Shown: positions 1 to 7,351 of the stretch, piece after piece
Position numbering within the stretch: position 1 is the first letter of the stretch
Layout: each line of letters starts with the position of its first letter
Source of the DNA: Myxococcales bacterium
GTDB lineage: Bacteria; Myxococcota_A; Polyangia; Polyangiales; Polyangiaceae
Assembly (NCBI GenBank): GCA_021847645.1
Contig: JAJZQG010000073.1
Span: forward strand, 1-34,853
Direction: 5' to 3'
DNA: 34,853 bases
The notes under the pieces: generated by a model
The model's database searches: none
What the model was told of the DNA's origin: nothing
Seen by the model: only the letters and a program-made list of their open reading frames with translations
Translations under genes and position numbers: made by a program

Positions 1-116
1 TGCTAGGTAGCATAAGCGCTTTCGGGCGGCCGAATATGGCCATGCTAGGTAGCACAAGCGCTTTCGGGCGGCCGAATATGGCCATGCTAGGTAGCATAAG
101 CACTTCTGGCCGCGCG
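1..116. repeat. 42-bp direct tandem repeat, about 2.8 copies
   Basis: Copy 1 spans 1-42 and copy 2 spans 43-84, differing at one base (cataagcg versus cacaagcg). Copy 3 starts at 85 and decays after about 20 bases. The array probably continues left of the window. The unit length is a multiple of three, so a frame stays open through it (to a stop at 248) and would read as a 14-residue peptide repeat beginning MAMLGS. There is no ribosome-binding site, and the reading frame after the array is Arg/Ala-rich without domain character. I therefore treat it as a non-coding minisatellite-like array, though the tail of a repeat protein entering from the left cannot be excluded. Confidence 0.85.
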
Positions 117-308
117 AAATCGCCCGCGCTGGCCTGCAGGCGGGCCTCCGGAGGGCCTGGCCGCCTTGATTCGCAGGCGCCGGGCCGCTTTCGTGCCGCG
201 CACGAGCGTGCGCACCAAAGTGTGCGGCAAGTTACTGTTTTCGATTGACACGACACATCGCCGATGGATACGTTCTGCCACCAACAATCCTTTCGAACGG
301 GGAAAACC
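117..308. other. intergenic stretch between repeat array and first gene
   Basis: Apart from the repeat array at 1-116 and the candidate promoter at 245-274, I see nothing recognisable here. There is no tRNA-like fold and no convincing start with a Shine-Dalgarno before 309. Confidence 0.5.
245..274 (+). promoter_or_regulatory. candidate sigma70-type promoter
   Basis: A perfect TTGACA -35 box at 245-250 is followed, 18 bases later, by TACGTT at 269-274, a weak -10 that keeps the T1, A2 and T6 positions. Transcription would begin near 281, giving a leader of roughly 28 bases before the ATG at 309. The -35 match is strong and the -10 match weak. Confidence 0.35.
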
Positions 309-1043
309 ATGACCGATCAATACATCGACCAGTTCGAAGCCATGGGCTACGGTAACTTTGCCGTCTCCCAAATCCGCAGCGTTGTCGTCGGCCTCGAGAA
401 GAATTACGACAAAGCGCTGCAGCATAGCGCCACCAAGCTCAAGAGCGCGACCGGCGTGCTGGCGAAAGCCGTCGAGAAGGCAGGCGGCCAGGCGCTCGTG
501 ACCTTCACCGGCGCGGCGGAAGGCGATGACCCGATAGGCCGTGCGAAGGACCTGCTGACGCGCTGCGTGCGATACGCGCAATCGCGCACCGGCGGGGATG
601 CCATCGCCTCCAAGATGCTCGGCGGGCAGGCGCTGACCACCGTCAAGCGCCGTCGCCCGGCCAAGCTCGTTGCAGTGCTCGATCAGGCCATCAAGACGAT
701 CCAGGCGCACAAGGCGAGCCTGGATGAGTACAAGAGCTGGCTGGCCGAGCTGACCGCCGCCCGCGATGCCGTCAGCGCGCTCGACGCCGAGGTGCGCAAG
801 ACTCGCGCTGCCCGCAGGGAGATGACGCCCGAGGTGCAGGCGGCCCGCGCCAACTGGCTCAAGGCCTACGGGGCGGCGAAGCTGCTGGTCGAGGCGGTGC
901 TCAGGGAAAAGGACAAGCTGGCGATGATGCCCGACGTGTTCGACGACCTGGCCGAGGTGCACCGAGTGCCGGGAGTGACCTCCGACGATGCGGGTCCGGC
1001 GAACGGGACGGCAGCGGCGCCTCAGGCGGCGCCGAGCGCGTAG
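309..1043 (+). CDS. hypothetical helical protein (244 aa)
   Basis: I do not recognise a family. The start at 309 is chosen because GGGGAAA lies just upstream at a good distance; an in-frame ATG at 264 would add 15 residues without a better ribosome-binding site. The protein has no signal peptide or membrane segment, so it is probably cytoplasmic. It is rich in Ala, Lys and Glu, and residues 130-215 look like a long amphipathic alpha-helical or coiled-coil region. The last 20 residues are a low-complexity Ala/Pro tail. It is convergent with the lipoprotein gene at 1053-2030, with only 9 bp between the stop codons. Base composition matches the surroundings, so I read it as a native gene of unknown function. 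Confidence 0.7.
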   Translation: MTDQYIDQFEAMGYGNFAVSQIRSVVVGLEKNYDKALQHSATKLKSATGVLAKAVEKAGGQALVTFTGAAEGDDPIGRAKDLLTRCVRYAQSRTGGDAIASKMLGGQALTTVKRRRPAKLVAVLDQAIKTIQAHKASLDEYKSWLAELTAARDAVSALDAEVRKTRAARREMTPEVQAARANWLKAYGAAKLLVEAVLREKDKLAMMPDVFDDLAEVHRVPGVTSDDAGPANGTAAAPQAAPSA

Positions 1044-1052
1044 CGTAGTCGA

Positions 1053-2030
1053 CTACTCGAAGCTCGCCCGCGCCTGCTTGCCAGTCGACCAGTCGAGCAC
1101 GAACGTCTTCTTCTTGTCCGTCCAGCTGAAGACCGCCTGGCACTTGCGGCCCTTGACCACCGGCATCACCACGCTCGCCACCTTCGTCCTCGGATTGGCA
1201 AACGTGTAGGCGTCATTGCCGCAGCCCTGCGCCTCGACCGCGGACGGCGTGCCGCCCGAATCGTTGGCGCCGCGGCACGAGACGCGAATCCACTCCTTGG
1301 ACAGCTTGACCTCGCAGCCGAGCGTGCTGGTGCCGGGCACCGTCAGCGCGTTGGCGCCGTCCCAGTCCGCCGTCTTGGGAAGAGGGGAACGGTCGGTGGG
1401 GATCGAGTCGGGCAACAGGCCTTCATTGGGGCCGGGCGCCGTCGAGGTGCTGGCCGTGGCCGTAGTGGAGGCCGGGGGCGCGGCGGGAACAGGCGCCGCC
1501 GGGGCGGCACTGCCGGATGCCGCGGGCTGCGCGGCCTTGACGTCCTGAGCGCGGGAGCGGATCTTCCTCAGCTCCTCGAGCAGAAGCGAGGCGCCTTGGG
1601 CGTCCATCGCGGCCATCTTGTCCTTGAGGGCCATGAGCGCAACGAAGGAATCGTCGAGCTGCTTCTGCTCCTCGCGGTACTCGGCGACGGTCATCTTGCA
1701 GGTATTGAAGTTGTTGCACAGGCTGGTGCGCTCTTCCTTGAGGAGCTGTACGAGGGCGTCGGCCTCTCGAATCGCGGTCTGCCGGTATTCGGCGCTGGCA
1801 CCTACTCCGGCGGCTCCGACCGATCCCTGGAAGCTTTCGCCCTGATACTGCAGGGCGCTCTTGTCGCAGTCCTCGCGGAAGATCTTGCCAATCGGCGCCG
1901 GGCATTCGAACTCCTCGTACTTCTGGCGCTGGTCGGGGCCGGGCCCACCAGCCCCGCCGCAACCTACCAGCAAGCCCGCCGCCACCCACGGAACGAGTGC
2001 AAACCTGTGTCGATTCATGGCGGCACTCAT
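1053..2030 (-). CDS. hypothetical lipoprotein (325 aa)
   Basis: The N-terminus has a short basic region, a hydrophobic core (WVAAGLL) and a lipobox VGC at about residue 24, so a lipidated, membrane-anchored periplasmic protein is expected. A second ATG four residues in (2018) is an equally good start. After the lipobox comes a Cys-containing segment, then a predicted helical region (about 75-155), an Ala/Pro/Ser/Thr low-complexity linker (about 165-200), and a C-terminal globular part with four cysteines that may form disulfides. The linker-plus-small-domain layout is common for myxobacterial envelope proteins. No family is recognised and no function is proposed. It is last in the minus-strand run that starts at 7290. 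Confidence 0.75.
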   Translation of the reverse strand: MSAAMNRHRFALVPWVAAGLLVGCGGAGGPGPDQRQKYEEFECPAPIGKIFREDCDKSALQYQGESFQGSVGAAGVGASAEYRQTAIREADALVQLLKEERTSLCNNFNTCKMTVAEYREEQKQLDDSFVALMALKDKMAAMDAQGASLLLEELRKIRSRAQDVKAAQPAASGSAAPAAPVPAAPPASTTATASTSTAPGPNEGLLPDSIPTDRSPLPKTADWDGANALTVPGTSTLGCEVKLSKEWIRVSCRGANDSGGTPSAVEAQGCGNDAYTFANPRTKVASVVMPVVKGRKCQAVFSWTDKKKTFVLDWSTGKQARASFE

Positions 2031-2126
2031 ATCATCACTTCATGCGCGTCAGAAGCGAGAAGGAAGGGTCAGGATCGATTCGCGTTCGGGTGCCGACCTA
2101 ACCCGGCAGGGCCGGGCGCCGATTGC

Positions 2127-2141
2127 AGGGGCTTCGCCCCT
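2127..2141. repeat. short perfect hairpin
   Basis: AGGGGC-TTC-GCCCCT forms a six-base-pair stem with a three-base loop. It lies in the 223-bp gap between the DUF218 gene (stop at 2254) and the lipoprotein gene (start at 2030), both on the minus strand. It could be an attenuator or terminator-like structure, but there is no T-tract on either strand. Nothing else is recognised in this gap. Confidence 0.35.
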
Positions 2142-2253
2142 ACGCTCCCGTTGGTCGCTACCCTTGCCCGTCCCGGCAGGCCGGAACCAAACAGGAGAGC
2201 TTGGGGCGCCGCGATTGCTTCGCAGATCAGCCAAAGACTTCGTCCATAAGGGA

Positions 2254-3051
2254 CTAAGGCCCCAGCATCCCGAGCACTTCGTGCAGGACTGCCTTGGTGC
2301 GCGCGAGCGCCGAGGTCGACGGCCGGATTCGCCACGTCTCGCCGCCCACATAGTCGACCGGCGCTGGAATCACCTGCATGCCCGCGCGATGAAAGTGCAT
2401 GATCGCTCGTCGCATGTGCAGCGCACTGGTGACCAGCACGATCCGCGCGGGGTTGCGCGGGGCCAGGATAGGAGCCGTGAAGGTGGCATTCTCCCGGGTG
2501 TTGGTCGCCCGGGGCTCCTGCAGGATGCGGTCGCGCGGCACGCCTAGCTCAACCAGGAAGTCCGCCATCGCCGCGACGAACTGCTGGCCTGTCCCGGTCA
2601 CGACCACCTCGCCGAACCCGTAGGTTCGATAGACGCGCGCCGCGCCGATCACGCGCCCTTGCGTCTCGCCGTCGAGCTGCTCGATCGCGGGAACGAAGTC
2701 TTCCTCGGTGCGCTTGCCGGCCGACAGCACCACGAGCGCGCGCTGATCGGCTGTCGTGCCCGCCAGCGACGGTCCGAGGTCGGTCGGCAGGGGCTGCCAA
2801 GCGCGCACGAGGGCATTGGCAATCAGCGGACACGACGCCAGCACGAGCCAGGCGAATCCGGCCCAAGCCAGGATGCGAGCGCGCTTGAACGCGCCCTTGG
2901 GAGTGGAGCGTTGCCAGAGAATCAGGCCGGCCAGCATGATCGCCAGGCCGATGAGCAACGGGTCGAGCAGTTCGGAGAACTTCAAGGTCGGGGCACGCGG
3001 GTGTATGCGTCGCAAAGGGACCCGTCCCAGCGCTGCTCCGGATTGCCGCAT
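2254..3051 (-). CDS. DUF218 protein, YdcF/SanA/ElyC family
   Basis: The C-terminal two thirds carry the DUF218 fold: ALVVLSAG near residue 106, then VVVTGTG, a conserved Thr-Arg-Glu-Asn element in ATNTRENA, and a VLVTSALHMRRA segment. In this family these form a pocket rich in Asn, Arg and His. The N-terminal part has two hydrophobic segments (about 28-45 and 62-80), giving an inner-membrane anchor as in ElyC and SanA, which are linked to envelope integrity or peptidoglycan-precursor metabolism in enterobacteria. The ATG at 3051 has no ribosome-binding site. A TTG at 2985, overlapping the stop of a possible upstream mini-gene as TTGA, would give a 243-aa protein that starts just before the first hydrophobic segment and may be the true start. 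The substrate is unknown. Confidence 0.8.
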   Translation of the reverse strand: MRQSGAALGRVPLRRIHPRAPTLKFSELLDPLLIGLAIMLAGLILWQRSTPKGAFKRARILAWAGFAWLVLASCPLIANALVRAWQPLPTDLGPSLAGTTADQRALVVLSAGKRTEEDFVPAIEQLDGETQGRVIGAARVYRTYGFGEVVVTGTGQQFVAAMADFLVELGVPRDRILQEPRATNTRENATFTAPILAPRNPARIVLVTSALHMRRAIMHFHRAGMQVIPAPVDYVGGETWRIRPSTSALARTKAVLHEVLGMLGP

Positions 3052-3110
3052 GCGGCAAGAGCGAGGGCCGACACCGCGACAGCGTCAGGAGACGGAACCC
3101 GTTCGATCAT
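2982..3110 (-). CDS. possible 42-aa mini-lipoprotein
   Basis: A short frame starting with ATG at 3110 encodes MIER, a hydrophobic run AVAVSALALAAC with a good lipobox (LAAC at residues 18-21), and a 21-residue mature tail with one further Cys. Its TGA stop overlaps a TTG start candidate of the DUF218 gene as TTGA, suggesting translational coupling. Against it: the Shine-Dalgarno is poor, and the frame overlaps the longer form of the DUF218 gene. It is reported as a candidate because lipobox and overlap coincide. Confidence 0.3.
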   Translation of the reverse strand: MIERVPSPDAVAVSALALAACGNPEQRWDGSLCDAYTRVPRP

Positions 3111-3181
3111 GGGCCGAGTATAGCCCAGGTCCCTTTGCCGACGGGAACGGTGATCGTCGGCTCTCGCTGCTCGAGGGCGGG

Positions 3182-3667
3182 CTACTTCGACGAGGCGGCG
3201 TCGGGCGTGCTGTCGCAGGGCGCACGGATGGTGACGACCGGGCAGCGGGCGTTGCGCACCACCTTGTCCGCGATGCTGCCCATCTTGCCGCGGTCCTGCT
3301 CGCCGTGGCTGCCCATGATGATCAGGTCGTACTGCTCGGAGGTCGCCAGCTCGAGAATCTTCTGGTACGGCTCGCCCAACTCCAGCCGTCCTCGCACCTC
3401 GAAGCCTCCGTCCCGCGACAGGTGCGAGAGAAACTCCTGCATGGCCTTTCCCGCCTCGCTCTTCGCAAAGTCGATGAGCGTCTTGACCGGGCCGTTGGCG
3501 TTCTGCAGCTTGACGTCGGCGTCGACGAAGGCGGGGGGCTCCCAGACGTGCAGCACGTCGACGGTGGTGAACTTCATCGCGCGGCCGAAGTAGATGGCGT
3601 AGTCCAAGGCCACGCGCGAGCACTCGGAGAAGTCCACCGGCACGAGCACCTTTCGAATCTCGATCAT
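3182..3667 (-). CDS. universal stress protein, UspA family
   Basis: Single Usp domain of 161 residues starting MIEIRKVLVPVDFSE, the classic first strand with the Asp that contacts adenine. The ATG at 3667 is preceded by GAAGGGG at good spacing; the frame stays open upstream but that extension looks non-coding. The nucleotide-binding loop reads GSHGEQDRGKMGS, which has only seven residues between the second and third glycines where ATP-binding Usp proteins normally have nine, so ATP binding may be altered. Cytoplasmic and expected to be dimeric. The gene follows the saccharopine-dehydrogenase-like gene on the same strand after 171 bp. Usp proteins are general stress or persistence factors; the specific role here cannot be read from sequence. 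Confidence 0.9.
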   Translation of the reverse strand: MIEIRKVLVPVDFSECSRVALDYAIYFGRAMKFTTVDVLHVWEPPAFVDADVKLQNANGPVKTLIDFAKSEAGKAMQEFLSHLSRDGGFEVRGRLELGEPYQKILELATSEQYDLIIMGSHGEQDRGKMGSIADKVVRNARCPVVTIRAPCDSTPDAASSK

Positions 3668-3838
3668 GTTGTGCGCCCCTTCATCCCGCCTTGCGCTCGG
3701 CCCCCGGACCGGAGCGCGTGGCGGCAGCCCGCCGATGCGCGGCCGCTCGGCCTGTGTCGCGTCCAAGAATGTTAGATGGAAAGCGCGGCTCGTTCAAGCA
3801 ACGGCGGCGCGCAACCGCCGCGGCCCCGGCAGGCGCTG

Positions 3839-4912
3839 TCAGATCGGCCTGCTGTCGCGCCGCAGGGGATGGATCGTCACGCCCTCGAGCTTGCGGACGA
3901 ACTCGGGCCCGAACGCGCGAGCGGGGGTCCATGCGCCTGGCTGGACCATGTCGTCGAGCACGGTGAGCACCGCCCGGATCGCGGCGTCCGCGGTCATGCT
4001 GTAGCCGTCGGGACCGGTGAGCGTGCCGGTGACCACGGCTCCCTTGTCGTCGGAGGCCTCGACCCACACGTCGCTGAATCCGCGGGCCCGTGCCTGCGCG
4101 TCCGGGCCCTTGACCGCACGCTCCACCACGCGCTGGATGGCATTGTGTACCCTGCCGGCGCGCAGGACCGGACGCAGCCGATCGATGATCGGCAGGGCGC
4201 GCCGCATGGCGGGCGGGAAAGCCATGTACGTGTAGATCGTCGGGATGCCCGTGGTGCGGTATGCCGTGCTGACGTCGCCCCAGGGGATGGTGACCGCATC
4301 GAGGGTCTTGTGCGGGAAGGGGATGCGACGACGTTTCCAGGCGGCAGGGACTGGAACGATGCGGCCGTCGCGGCGGATGAAAGCGCCGCGGGCCATGCCC
4401 TCTATGGACGACTTCCACGTTCCCTGGCTCATGGAGCCCAGGCCGAGGATGGCGATCTCGAGCCGAGTTGCGCCAGGCAGCTCCTGAGCGACCATCGCAG
4501 CCAGACAGTCGGTCGGCACCACGTCGAAGCCCACGCCGGGAATCAGCGCGATGCCGGCCTTGCGCGCGTCGTCGTCGCGGAAGAACACCTCTTCGAACAC
4601 GGCGATCTCGCCGGTCACGTCCAGGTAGTGGGTATGGGTATCGAGGCAGGCTTGCACCATGGGGGCCGAGGTGGCCGAGAAGGGGCCGGCCGTGTGAAGC
4701 ACGGCGTCGACGTCTTCGAGGCCGTGCCGCAGCTCGGCCGGACGCGCCAGGTCCAAGACGCGATGGGGCAAGGACAGCTCGGCGGCGATCGCGGCGACGC
4801 GCTCGGCGTTTCGTCCCGCGAGCACGGGCTGCAGGCCACGCCGCACCGCAAGCTCCGCCACGAGCCGTCCCGTGTAGCCGTTCGCTCCGTAGATCATCCA
4901 GCGCTTCGACAT
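3839..4912 (-). CDS. saccharopine-dehydrogenase-like oxidoreductase
   Basis: A 357-residue protein starting MSKRWMIYGANGYTGR, a Rossmann nucleotide-binding loop (GxxGxxG type) at residues 8-16, followed by LAGRN at about 31-35, typical of the saccharopine dehydrogenase NADP-binding domain. Motifs AVLHTAGPF and HYLDVTGE match the saccharopine-dehydrogenase-like/trans-acting enoyl reductase group, which in mycobacteria acts on polyketide-type lipids. The family is broad and many members, including human SCCPDH, have no assigned reaction. The start at 4912 is supported by GGGAAGGA immediately upstream. The GalT-family gene ends 34 bp upstream, so the two are likely co-transcribed. Soluble, with no signal peptide. 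A role in lipid or sugar metabolism is only a guess from neighbours. Confidence 0.82.
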   Translation of the reverse strand: MSKRWMIYGANGYTGRLVAELAVRRGLQPVLAGRNAERVAAIAAELSLPHRVLDLARPAELRHGLEDVDAVLHTAGPFSATSAPMVQACLDTHTHYLDVTGEIAVFEEVFFRDDDARKAGIALIPGVGFDVVPTDCLAAMVAQELPGATRLEIAILGLGSMSQGTWKSSIEGMARGAFIRRDGRIVPVPAAWKRRRIPFPHKTLDAVTIPWGDVSTAYRTTGIPTIYTYMAFPPAMRRALPIIDRLRPVLRAGRVHNAIQRVVERAVKGPDAQARARGFSDVWVEASDDKGAVVTGTLTGPDGYSMTADAAIRAVLTVLDDMVQPGAWTPARAFGPEFVRKLEGVTIHPLRRDSRPI

Positions 4913-4946
4913 GGCTGTCCTTCCCGTAATGCGCTGCCGCGCATCG

Positions 4947-5954
4947 TCAAGGCGCGTCCGATGTGTCGACCGCGCGGAGCATGGCCGCCGCGTCCTCGGG
5001 CAGGCACGGATTGACATAGATTCCGGAGCCGAGCTCGAAGCCCGCCGCCTGGCCTACCCGCGGCACGATGGACACGTACCAGTGGTATTCCTCGTCCGTG
5101 CACGTCCTGGGAGCGGAGCGGATGAGGTAGTTGAAGTCGGGATTGCCGAGTCCGCGGTACAGCTTTTTCATCACCACTTGGAGCGTGTGGGCCAGGTCTT
5201 TCACCTCGTCGTCGGAGATGTCGCCGAACCAGGCCATGTGGCGGCGCGGAAAGACCCACAGGTGGTAGCTGGACAGGGCCGCGTAGGGAACCATCGCCAC
5301 GAACGACGGCGACAGGTGCACGATGCGCACGGCCTGATCGATCTCCTCGGCGACGAGTCGGCACAGCACGCATTCGCCGAACAGCGCGAGGTGATCCTCC
5401 ATGGTGCGGATTCGCTCACGGACCTGGTGGGAGACCACGGGCGTGCCGACGATCTGGGAGTGCGGGTGGGCCAGCGAGGTGCCGGCGGCGTAGCCGTGGT
5501 TCTTGAACACGATGATGTGCGCGATGCTGGGATCGGCTCGCAGGGCCTGGTAGCGGGCGCGGTAGGTGCGCACGATGCACTCGACCTCCTGCAGGCTGAG
5601 CTGGGCGATGGTCAGATCGTGGCGCGGCGAGTCGATGACCACCTCGTGGGTCCCAAAGCCGTTGACCGCGGTCTTGAGCCCGTTGTGCCGGGGCTTCAGA
5701 CCAGGAACATCGCGCGAGAGCACCGGGAACATGTTGGCGACCACCCGCGTCTGCCATTGCCCGGGTGCAGCCTCGCAGCGATCGATCTCGGCCGCGGTCA
5801 TCGACTCGTTGCCCGGGCAGAACGGACACGAGCTGTCGTGCGGAGCAAGCGCGATGTGCCGGCGGGACGGCGGGCTGTCCGACGGGCGCGAGGCGCGCTC
5901 GGGGGCGATGATGACCCACTCGCGGGTGACGACGTTGAGGCGCAGCTCGGACAT
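4947..5954 (-). CDS. galT: galactose-1-phosphate uridylyltransferase family (GalT/HIT)
   Basis: A 335-residue protein starting MSELRLN, the usual length for bacterial GalT. It has CPFCPGNE near residue 40 and a second CxxC (CVLC) further on, the usual zinc-site pattern. The catalytic histidine motif reads HPHSQ inside AAGTSLAHPHSQIV; classical GalT has HPHGQ, and the Ser version is seen in GalT-like nucleotidyl transferases and phosphorylases. The reaction is therefore a UMP/AMP transfer to a hexose-1-phosphate by way of a nucleotidyl-histidine, with the true sugar uncertain. The start at 5954 has no strong ribosome-binding site, but it precedes the family's conserved N-terminus. The MFS gene lies 100 bp upstream on the same strand, so transport and activation of a sugar is a reasonable pairing. 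Confidence 0.88.
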   Translation of the reverse strand: MSELRLNVVTREWVIIAPERASRPSDSPPSRRHIALAPHDSSCPFCPGNESMTAAEIDRCEAAPGQWQTRVVANMFPVLSRDVPGLKPRHNGLKTAVNGFGTHEVVIDSPRHDLTIAQLSLQEVECIVRTYRARYQALRADPSIAHIIVFKNHGYAAGTSLAHPHSQIVGTPVVSHQVRERIRTMEDHLALFGECVLCRLVAEEIDQAVRIVHLSPSFVAMVPYAALSSYHLWVFPRRHMAWFGDISDDEVKDLAHTLQVVMKKLYRGLGNPDFNYLIRSAPRTCTDEEYHWYVSIVPRVGQAAGFELGSGIYVNPCLPEDAAAMLRAVDTSDAP

Positions 5955-6054
5955 CGTGGGGACGAGTCTACTGGCGGGCGAGGGTGCTTGGCCAGGGGGC
6001 GTACGAGCGAGAGGAGAGAGGGCAAGGGCCAGCGAGTGCCGGCTCGACAGCGTT

Positions 6055-7290
6055 TCAGGCGTAGACGTTGGGGCGGGCCTGCGCAAGATACAGCACGAAG
6101 GCGGCAGCCGAGGCGCCGGCGGCGAGCAGGAACATGAGCGAAGCACCCTGGGCAGACAGGGTTGCGCCGCCGAGCAGGTAGCCGCCGACCATGCCGAGCG
6201 CCATGGCGGCGCTGGTGACCGACTGCAGCGAGGTGCGCAGGTGTTCGGGCGCGCCTTGCTGCACGCGATCGACGAGGGCCAGGTACCACAAGCCGAAGGT
6301 GATGCCGTGCAAGGTCTGGGCGCTGAGCACTGCCGGAGCGCTGCGAACCTGGGCGAGCAGCAGCCAGCGAATCACGGCGACCACGGAGCAGGCGGCCAGC
6401 AGCGCGCTGTTCGACCACCTGCGCAGCAGCCATGGAGAAATGAGCATCACGCCGATCTCGACAACGACGCCCGTGGCCCATGCGGTTCCGATGAAGCTGT
6501 CGTCAAAACCGATTCTGCGCAGGTGAAGGCTGAAGAACGCGTCGTAGGCGCCGTGGGCAACGTAGTAGGCCACGCACGCGGCCAGAAACGCGAGCACGGC
6601 GGGGCGCTTGAGGATCTCGGCCGTGGGGCGCACCACCGGCTTGCGATGCGCATCGCCTCGAGAGCGCAGAGGCAGCGTGCTGGCGGCGGCGAGCAGATAC
6701 GAGGCGCTGGTGGCGAACACGACGATGTCCGAGCCGAGCCGGGCCTTGAGCCGTCCCACCGCGACAGCGCCGACGGCGAAGCCGATGGATCCCCAGACGC
6801 GAACGAGGCTGTAGCCGGAGCGCCCGGGCCGGGCAGGAGTCCAAGCGATGGAGTCGGCGAGCGACGAGAGCGGTGCGCGGAACAGCGACAGCAGGGACAA
6901 CGCGCCTGCGCTGGCGAGCACGCCGCGGGCGGGCAGCAGCGCGAGGCACGACAGGCCGCTGCCCACGGCGGCGGCGCGCAAGAGCGCCACGCGCGCCTGC
7001 AGGGCGTCGGCCACCAGGCCCCAGACCGGGGGGACGAACAGATTGATGATCGGTACGACGACGAGTACGAGCGAGATGCTCTCCGGGGACAGTCCGCGCG
7101 TCTCGAGCAGCAGCGGCAGGAAGGGGAACAGCGTGCCGAGCGCGCCGTAGGTGAAGAAGTAGAACGCTCGCACGGCCAAGAGCTCGCGCGGGCCGTGTGC
7201 TCGAGCGGGCGGAGGCGGGGTCGGCGATTGCAAGGGGCGCGGAGCTTGTACCGCGCGCGTCTTGCTGGCAAGCCCAGCGCCCCCGCACAT
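6055..7290 (-). CDS. MFS transporter, MFS_1-like (LacY/HcaT-like) family
   Basis: About 411 residues with some 12 hydrophobic helices. The first helix begins at RAFYFFTYGALG (about residue 41), and the loop between helices 2 and 3 holds GLVADALQARV, the usual MFS signature position. The second half opens near VLAFLAACVAYYVAHGAYDAFF, and FGLWYLALVDRV is typical of the LacY/PPP-family (MFS_1-like) clade that imports sugars, nucleosides or phenylpropionate by proton symport. The first 35-40 residues are Pro/Ala-rich and unlike a transporter, so the real start may be a GTG near 7173. It heads a minus-strand run with the GalT-family gene. Substrate unknown. Confidence 0.85.
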   Translation of the reverse strand: MCGGAGLASKTRAVQAPRPLQSPTPPPPARAHGPRELLAVRAFYFFTYGALGTLFPFLPLLLETRGLSPESISLVLVVVPIINLFVPPVWGLVADALQARVALLRAAAVGSGLSCLALLPARGVLASAGALSLLSLFRAPLSSLADSIAWTPARPGRSGYSLVRVWGSIGFAVGAVAVGRLKARLGSDIVVFATSASYLLAAASTLPLRSRGDAHRKPVVRPTAEILKRPAVLAFLAACVAYYVAHGAYDAFFSLHLRRIGFDDSFIGTAWATGVVVEIGVMLISPWLLRRWSNSALLAACSVVAVIRWLLLAQVRSAPAVLSAQTLHGITFGLWYLALVDRVQQGAPEHLRTSLQSVTSAAMALGMVGGYLLGGATLSAQGASLMFLLAAGASAAAFVLYLAQARPNVYA

Positions 7291-7351
7291 GCGTCGGCGC
7301 TCGGGGCTTGCTCCCGCGCAGGCCTACGCGCATCATGGGCGATCGGAGCAC

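Noticed and set aside
1..116. CRISPR array
   Set aside because: Units are directly adjacent and nearly identical over the whole 42 bp, without unique spacers, and no cas genes are present.
2049..2253. Small proteins encoded between the DUF218 and lipoprotein genes
   Set aside because: Overlapping frames on both strands are all low complexity; the region contains a short hairpin and looks non-coding.
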